Shown in pieces: positions 59,207 through 64,000 of a stretch of DNA of 64,000 nucleotides. Made by a program: the position numbers and the translations under genes. The DNA is taken from the NCBI RefSeq assembly GCF_000969835.1, contig NZ_KQ033913.1, positions 998,194 through 1,062,193 on the forward strand, read 5' to 3'. The DNA comes from Parabacteroides goldsteinii DSM 19448 = WAL 12034. Lineage in GTDB: Bacteria; Bacteroidota; Bacteroidia; Bacteroidales; Tannerellaceae. Position 1 is the stretch's first letter. Each line of letters opens with the position of its first letter. Below the pieces are notes generated by a model. The model had not been told where the DNA came from. It worked only from the letters and a program-made list of their open reading frames with translations, and made no database searches.

Positions 59207-60346
59207 TTATATTTCATATATGTGCCCTTTCTGTGGGGTTCCTAAAGATTTGTTTACTATAACAGGTTTGATCCAAATCAGTTTTTCATAAATCAGCTTT
59301 TCACCAAATCGTTGATTTCTCCAATGCCCTCTACGCCAATGTGAAGACAAAATCAAACTCGAATTATCGCTTACTTGAGAACGCTTCTTGAAAGAGTTTC
59401 CTACATAGTGTATTTTAGAAAATCCTGTTTCTGCAATTTTTTTTTCAATCTTTTCTGTTTCTTTTTTGCTTTTTGAAAATACCAGCTTTTTATTTAAATT
59501 ATGAGGTAAGTCATCTACATAATGGGCTTGAATGTCTTTATCCTGTTTATACATAGACAAATAAAGTAAGCAGTTCACAATAATCTTGTATGTGCCGTTA
59601 ACCAATTCCTGATAATAGGTGTATAAATCTAAGTGTTCGTCTGTAATTTCTTCTTTATTTTCAGGAAACAAAGAATATTCCTCCACACTTTGCCAATCCT
59701 TTACAGCATCAGATATAGTAATTATATTTTCCTTTTCACTAAAATAAAAAGCGAAATTCCAGAAGCTTTGTCCTCCGCTCCCCGATTCATTCCAAACTTT
59801 ATCGTGGTATTTTATGATAAAATCCTCAAAGTCACCAACAAAATGAAAGCTTATTGCATAATCATTCCAGAACTCGTTCCCGTTATTATCCACCATTTTT
59901 TCCATTGCCATTCTATCTACCAGGATATATACCCCTTCAATTATTTTATCCGAATCTTTTGTTATGGTTAATCCTAACGGCCGTAAAGACAGATAAAAGT
60001 TATCATATGGAAGACTAAATGATTTATAACTTACATCATCGACATCTGTAAAACTTAACATTTCCAATAACTCTTTAGAGAATGCGAAAATGTTACGTCC
60101 ATTCCTATACCACCTTTCCCAGTTTATATATAAATCAGAAATTATATAATCATTTATGCTACGGTCCAGTAAAGATAAATGGTCGCGATTCCTTCTATAT
60201 CCGTAATTGCCTTCATCTTTATAGAAATATTCATTTTTGCCTTCCATCTCATCAAAGAAAGCATCCCTGTTTCGTAGTTTATCTTTAAAATGATATTGTT
60301 TTTCAATTCTGTAAGGAAAAAAGTATTTTAATTCAGTCTCTTTCAT
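59207..60346 (-). CDS. Unknown protein coupled to the helicase-nuclease gene
   Basis: A 379-residue soluble protein. No enzyme motif is recognised. A striking C-terminal block, SSHWRRGHWRNQRFG, followed by KLIWIKPVIVNKSLG and an ending HIYEI, is one I associate with a widespread group of uncharacterised proteins that includes AcrVA2-like sequences, but I cannot prove the link. WERWYRNGRNIFAF and RPLGLTITKDSDKIIEGV suggest a mixed fold. The start overlaps the helicase stop as ATGA, so the two proteins are made together. GC is low compared with the housekeeping genes. Confidence 0.7.
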   Translation of the reverse strand: MKETELKYFFPYRIEKQYHFKDKLRNRDAFFDEMEGKNEYFYKDEGNYGYRRNRDHLSLLDRSINDYIISDLYINWERWYRNGRNIFAFSKELLEMLSFTDVDDVSYKSFSLPYDNFYLSLRPLGLTITKDSDKIIEGVYILVDRMAMEKMVDNNGNEFWNDYAISFHFVGDFEDFIIKYHDKVWNESGSGGQSFWNFAFYFSEKENIITISDAVKDWQSVEEYSLFPENKEEITDEHLDLYTYYQELVNGTYKIIVNCLLYLSMYKQDKDIQAHYVDDLPHNLNKKLVFSKSKKETEKIEKKIAETGFSKIHYVGNSFKKRSQVSDNSSLILSSHWRRGHWRNQRFGEKLIYEKLIWIKPVIVNKSLGTPQKGHIYEI

Positions 60347-63300
60347 TTCAATTGATTTATAACATTGTCAATTTCCTCTTTGATATTTTCCCCCTGATAA
60401 ACAATAGAATGTTCCGTATTGCAGTATTTGCCTCCCCTCTGAGCACTAAACCAATTAAAAGAGCCGATGCACATCGTATCATTATCTTTTACAACTATTT
60501 TGCTGTGGATATTATTTTTAACAATTACTTCAACACCCAAATCCTTTAATTTTTTCAAGGTTAATTCAAACTCCTCTTCCTTTTTCTTATCAGGTTTATT
60601 TTGAGTACAAGTATTGAATTTTTCATCCGTATATATGGTAATTTTTGCATTCTTACCGGACAGTAATTTATCATATCCGTTTTTCTCAATCGTAGAATAA
60701 ATAATCCATGGAGAAATGATAACTATCCTGTTGGTAGCTTCATTGAAGATATTTTTCAGAAACGCATCATGCTCTTTGTAGTTCATTAGAATTTTTGGAG
60801 GATTCTCTTTAGATACTAAGTCCTCTCTTAGAAATATCTTTGAGTATTGATGCTCATAGGAAAGTTCATTTTTTTCATTTTCAAACAGATATTTAGATAA
60901 TAAGCCTGTCGGGGATATGGATTGCCTGTTAAATAATGACATATCTCCAAATACTAAAAAACTATCTTTTGCACGTGATACGGCAACATTCAGCATACTT
61001 TTGTCATTATCAATGAAACTTCCTTTGTTGTGTCTTGAATAGGTTGGAGAAAATAATACTACTTTTCTTTCCGCACCTTGCAGCGAATGAACTGTGCCTA
61101 CAGTTATTTGAGAAAGTTCATCTTTTAAACTCTTGTCTTTGGGCTCCTTTAAATATCCCGCTATTTTTATAGATTGTTGTCTGAATGGAGTTACTACTGC
61201 CACAATATCCTTAATCTCTTCGCCATTGTATGCTTTTCTCAACTTTTTATAATTAGTAATAATCCATCCGGCTATAACTTTAGCTTCCAATTCATTTTGT
61301 TTGCTACCTAAGATATTCTGACATTTACCCTCAATGTTTAAATATCCCATAGAAGGTAGTAAAGAATCCTCTAAAGCTTCCCCACGCATCGGTTTTAGAA
61401 CTCCTTTGTAGCACAATTCATTACAATATGCTATGATATTGTTGTAGCATCTCCTATGCTCATATAAATATAATCCTCTCTCTAATTTCTTTTCAGGATA
61501 ATATTTCGCTCTGTTTTGCGCAATTTTCATTACACTGCCCCCATCTGAGGCAATTCCTTTATCCTGTAATTCTTTATAGTTTTCGTCTATCTTCTCAATT
61601 CCTTGATTTTTTGAAATCAAATTTGCCTTGTGAAGATTTCCGATATCGATACTTTTGGTAAGTTTGCTTATCGGAGGTATTTGTTTGGTATCTCCAATCA
61701 CCAATGCTTTTTTAGCTAAAGAAAATCCTGCTCCTGCCACTTCGGGAGACACTTGTCCTGCTTCATCTACTATCAACAAATCGATAAAGTCATACAAATA
61801 ATCTGACTTGTTCAAATTGTCATGGATTTTTCTCGAAAAAGAAAAGTAATTGGGCAGCATATAAGAAGTCATTACAGCACATGGAGTAATTTTCATTCTC
61901 CTGCGCCAGTTATTTTCGCATATATTTTTATACTTCCAGTGAGTATTACTTAAATGTCCCTTCTCAATCAGTTTTTCCATTTCGATTAACCATTGTCCTT
62001 CCCAATAATGGGTAGCTATCAGAAACATTTCAAACCTTATTTTAGTGTCTGCTTTTTTGTCAATTTCTATAAACGCTGAATTGGGGTCTATACCATTTTC
62101 CAATTTATCAAGTGTAGCAGTACAATTATTCAATGCCATTATGAATGCATCGTATTTTTGGATATCAGAAAGAAGAACTTCTTTTTTATATTTTATACTC
62201 GAGATAAATCTTTCAGCATCCATATCATTTATATCAATATATAGAGAGAAATTATTCTCTTTAGCAAAAACTTTTGCTTTAAGGTTACGCTTCTTTCTGA
62301 TAAACGGCAGAAATGAAAGTGCTGTTAGTAACATACTTTCTGATGCTAAATACCTTTCCCATTTATCTTCGATTATTTCTACGTCTTTTTTATGTTCAGT
62401 GAGCGTTCTACCAAATTCTATTATGGCCTCTCTATTTTTATAGTCAATCTTTAAAGTTTCGCTGATTAGATTTCCTAACTCGTGATAATTACGGTAAGTT
62501 TTTTCAATATCTGCAAGTAACGATTTTTTATCAATCAGCAATTGATGCAATTCCCGAACCGACTCTTCAACTGTAATATCCTTATTTATAAAAGTTTTCC
62601 CGGATCTACTAAGAAACGATTCTTTTGCTTTGATGTAAAAATCTTCCGTTTCCATGTCTTTAACAGCGTCCTCTGTAATGTAACCCTTTTCCCGAGCTTC
62701 AGCCGACCGCATACTTGACACAAAATAACTTCCAAAGCTCTTTACATCATCAATCCACCTGCCTGCAAAATCTCCTATTCCTTTAGAAAAATCTTTGGCA
62801 AAAGCATCTATTATATTTGTAACAGCTTGATTGTTTGTAGAATTAGCTATGATTACCGGAGGTTCTACCTCTTTTACTGCGTTTTCTACCCATAAACAGG
62901 CAACCACTGAAAGCAACATTGTTGTTTTTCCTGTTCCGGGAGGACCGTTGACCGGTAATATTTCCCCCTGTTTTCCGCTTAATAAAGCAGAAACAGCAGT
63001 TCTCTGAGCATCGGCTAACGGATATACGTTGTTATTATGCCCTAATCTTTTGGAGAAAAAAAGATTTGAATCAGCAACAGGTATTTCTTTTTCTTCTTCA
63101 ATTGTTGCGTAATTTTGGAAAAGACTTAAATCAGGATTTTTATCACGCGTATAGATATCTTCGTATACAGCCGTGATTTTAGAAGAAATATTTAACTCAC
63201 CATTGGTAAAATAGGCGGAATTGGTCTTTTCATAGCCGCTGAAAATATCTCCGGATACAATAACTTTATCTAAGAGTTTATCTATATATTCAAAATAATC

Positions 63301-64000
63301 ATTCCATTTTGTGATATATGATTCAATGTGTTTATAAAAAATTCCGTCATCTGTTAATTTGTCCTCGATTGTTTTACTCCAATCTTCATTATATTTACCT
63401 TGAGCACAGAGGAATTTCTTTTTAACCGTTTTATTTCTGTTTAAAGACTTGATTAATTTCTTACAATCTTCTTGTGCACGCTCATTGTCTATAATCGATT
63501 CTCTCAGCAAGTATTCAATTAACCCTTTCTGATATTGAGATTCGATATTTTCTGAATAATATTTTTCCCATTCAGAAGTTTCCGAGAATTCAAACTTAGG
63601 AATGTCATTTTGGGTTACAAACAAATCATAGTCATCCATATTACCAATGAAAAAATCCTCTTTGTCCAAAGGGAGTAATAAGTCTCTTGGAATTATTGGT
63701 TTTTCAATAGGGTAGATAAAACCGTTTTCAGAAACTTGTACTTTAAATATTATAGGAAAAAGTATTTCGGGGCGATAATCTTTCTCATGTTTATTGTGGC
63801 TGGTGATTTTCTTATGGGAGAATGGAATATAAAAAGTTTCAACAGTGCTATCTTCACCGGAGAATAAATTGCAAAGTACATTTTTATTATTTACTCTGAA
63901 GAAATTATTTTTATCATTTAGCAAAAAAGATTTTGCTAAATTCGAAAACTTATATTTTCCTTGTGAAAACTGTTTATCTACAAGAGAATCTCTCCAATAT
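60343..64000 (-). CDS. SF1 (UPF1/DNA2-like) helicase with C-terminal phospholipase-D nuclease domain, N-terminus outside the window
   Basis: At least 1218 residues; the frame is open to the window end (YWRDSLVDKQFSQGKYKFSN precedes the first in-window TTG at 63924), so the start is not seen. Helicase motifs: Q-like PLADAQRTAV, motif I NGPPGTGKTTML, motif II LLIVDEAGQVSPE, motif III VIGDTKQIPPI, motif IV-V region VAVVTPFRQQ and TVGTVHSLQGAERKVVLFS, motif VI LNVAVSRAKDSFLVFGD. The last 180 residues have an HKD-type PLD domain, NIHSKIVVKDNDTMCIGSFNWFSA, preceded by IVIISPWI. Such helicase-PLD proteins are often found in defence islands and may degrade foreign nucleic acid. Low GC and location near tRNA-Asp fit acquisition by transfer. 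Confidence 0.88.
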   Translation of the reverse strand, partial: YWRDSLVDKQFSQGKYKFSNLAKSFLLNDKNNFFRVNNKNVLCNLFSGEDSTVETFYIPFSHKKITSHNKHEKDYRPEILFPIIFKVQVSENGFIYPIEKPIIPRDLLLPLDKEDFFIGNMDDYDLFVTQNDIPKFEFSETSEWEKYYSENIESQYQKGLIEYLLRESIIDNERAQEDCKKLIKSLNRNKTVKKKFLCAQGKYNEDWSKTIEDKLTDDGIFYKHIESYITKWNDYFEYIDKLLDKVIVSGDIFSGYEKTNSAYFTNGELNISSKITAVYEDIYTRDKNPDLSLFQNYATIEEEKEIPVADSNLFFSKRLGHNNNVYPLADAQRTAVSALLSGKQGEILPVNGPPGTGKTTMLLSVVACLWVENAVKEVEPPVIIANSTNNQAVTNIIDAFAKDFSKGIGDFAGRWIDDVKSFGSYFVSSMRSAEAREKGYITEDAVKDMETEDFYIKAKESFLSRSGKTFINKDITVEESVRELHQLLIDKKSLLADIEKTYRNYHELGNLISETLKIDYKNREAIIEFGRTLTEHKKDVEIIEDKWERYLASESMLLTALSFLPFIRKKRNLKAKVFAKENNFSLYIDINDMDAERFISSIKYKKEVLLSDIQKYDAFIMALNNCTATLDKLENGIDPNSAFIEIDKKADTKIRFEMFLIATHYWEGQWLIEMEKLIEKGHLSNTHWKYKNICENNWRRRMKITPCAVMTSYMLPNYFSFSRKIHDNLNKSDYLYDFIDLLIVDEAGQVSPEVAGAGFSLAKKALVIGDTKQIPPISKLTKSIDIGNLHKANLISKNQGIEKIDENYKELQDKGIASDGGSVMKIAQNRAKYYPEKKLERGLYLYEHRRCYNNIIAYCNELCYKGVLKPMRGEALEDSLLPSMGYLNIEGKCQNILGSKQNELEAKVIAGWIITNYKKLRKAYNGEEIKDIVAVVTPFRQQSIKIAGYLKEPKDKSLKDELSQITVGTVHSLQGAERKVVLFSPTYSRHNKGSFIDNDKSMLNVAVSRAKDSFLVFGDMSLFNRQSISPTGLLSKYLFENEKNELSYEHQYSKIFLREDLVSKENPPKILMNYKEHDAFLKNIFNEATNRIVIISPWIIYSTIEKNGYDKLLSGKNAKITIYTDEKFNTCTQNKPDKKKEEEFELTLKKLKDLGVEVIVKNNIHSKIVVKDNDTMCIGSFNWFSAQRGGKYCNTEHSIVYQGENIKEEIDNVINQLK

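Overview
The window looks like chromosome of a gut member of the Bacteroidales, most likely Parabacteroides or a close Tannerellaceae relative. The reasons are the many TAnnTTTG (-7) and TTTG (-33) Bacteroidetes promoters, two FimA/Mfa-type (type V pilus) operons, DUF3575/DUF3868/DUF4906 proteins, HU-like proteins, SusD-free lipoprotein clusters and a recR-GT2-GNAT-yqgE housekeeping block. The genus is an inference from gene content only.

Layout. 1-706 is the right end of an IS21-type element (truncated istB). 837-9054 (minus) is a fimbrial operon: DUF3575 protein, DUF3868/OmpA-like protein, Mfa2-type anchor, a 1371-residue FimA-like/FISUMP adhesin and an HU-like/DUF4469 protein. It is headed by a 544-bp segment bounded by perfect 26-bp inverted repeats and followed by a tyrosine recombinase whose stop codon lies inside one repeat. 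The only full promoter in the segment points away from the operon, so the assembly shows it OFF. 11086-27173 is ordinary chromosome: DUF456, bacterioferritin, DUF4838, phosphoethanolamine transferase, a hybrid histidine kinase, DUF418, an NtrC-type regulator, TspO, a GNAT/IbrA-like/IbrB-like trio, a methyltransferase and rsgA. A sigma-54-type promoter plus terminator between the kinase and DUF418 genes outlines a possible small RNA of about 118 nt.

27218-32353 is accessory: a gene remnant, an AAA-ATPase/PD-(D/E)XK protein and an AT-rich cassette of a ParB-like protein coupled to a D12-class adenine methylase. 32935-33034 is an exact 22-bp-period array of five palindromic repeats in front of a second tyrosine recombinase (33213-34133). 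Next comes a second invertible promoter segment (perfect 19-bp inverted repeats, promoter again facing away) and an eight-gene fimbrial operon (34603-45641) followed by an HU gene. Each operon supplies outer-membrane/OmpA-like helpers, lipoprotein anchors or stalk subunits and a large modular tip candidate (FISUMP or BACON/Lcl domains). The recombinases would set which surface structure is made.

46066-51500 is a graveyard of DUF1016, DUF234-ATPase and YdeI remnants around an HU-like/small membrane protein/M15 peptidase/lipoprotein cassette. 51488-58605 returns to chromosome: thioredoxin, DoxD-DoxA and DUF6132 proteins, recR, glycosyltransferase, acetyltransferase, YqgE and an aminotransferase. 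Two identical tRNA-Asp genes follow. The right edge (59207-64000) is a two-gene cassette: a large SF1 helicase with a C-terminal phospholipase-D nuclease domain (5' end outside the window) and an unknown protein, a plausible defence system beside tRNA genes.
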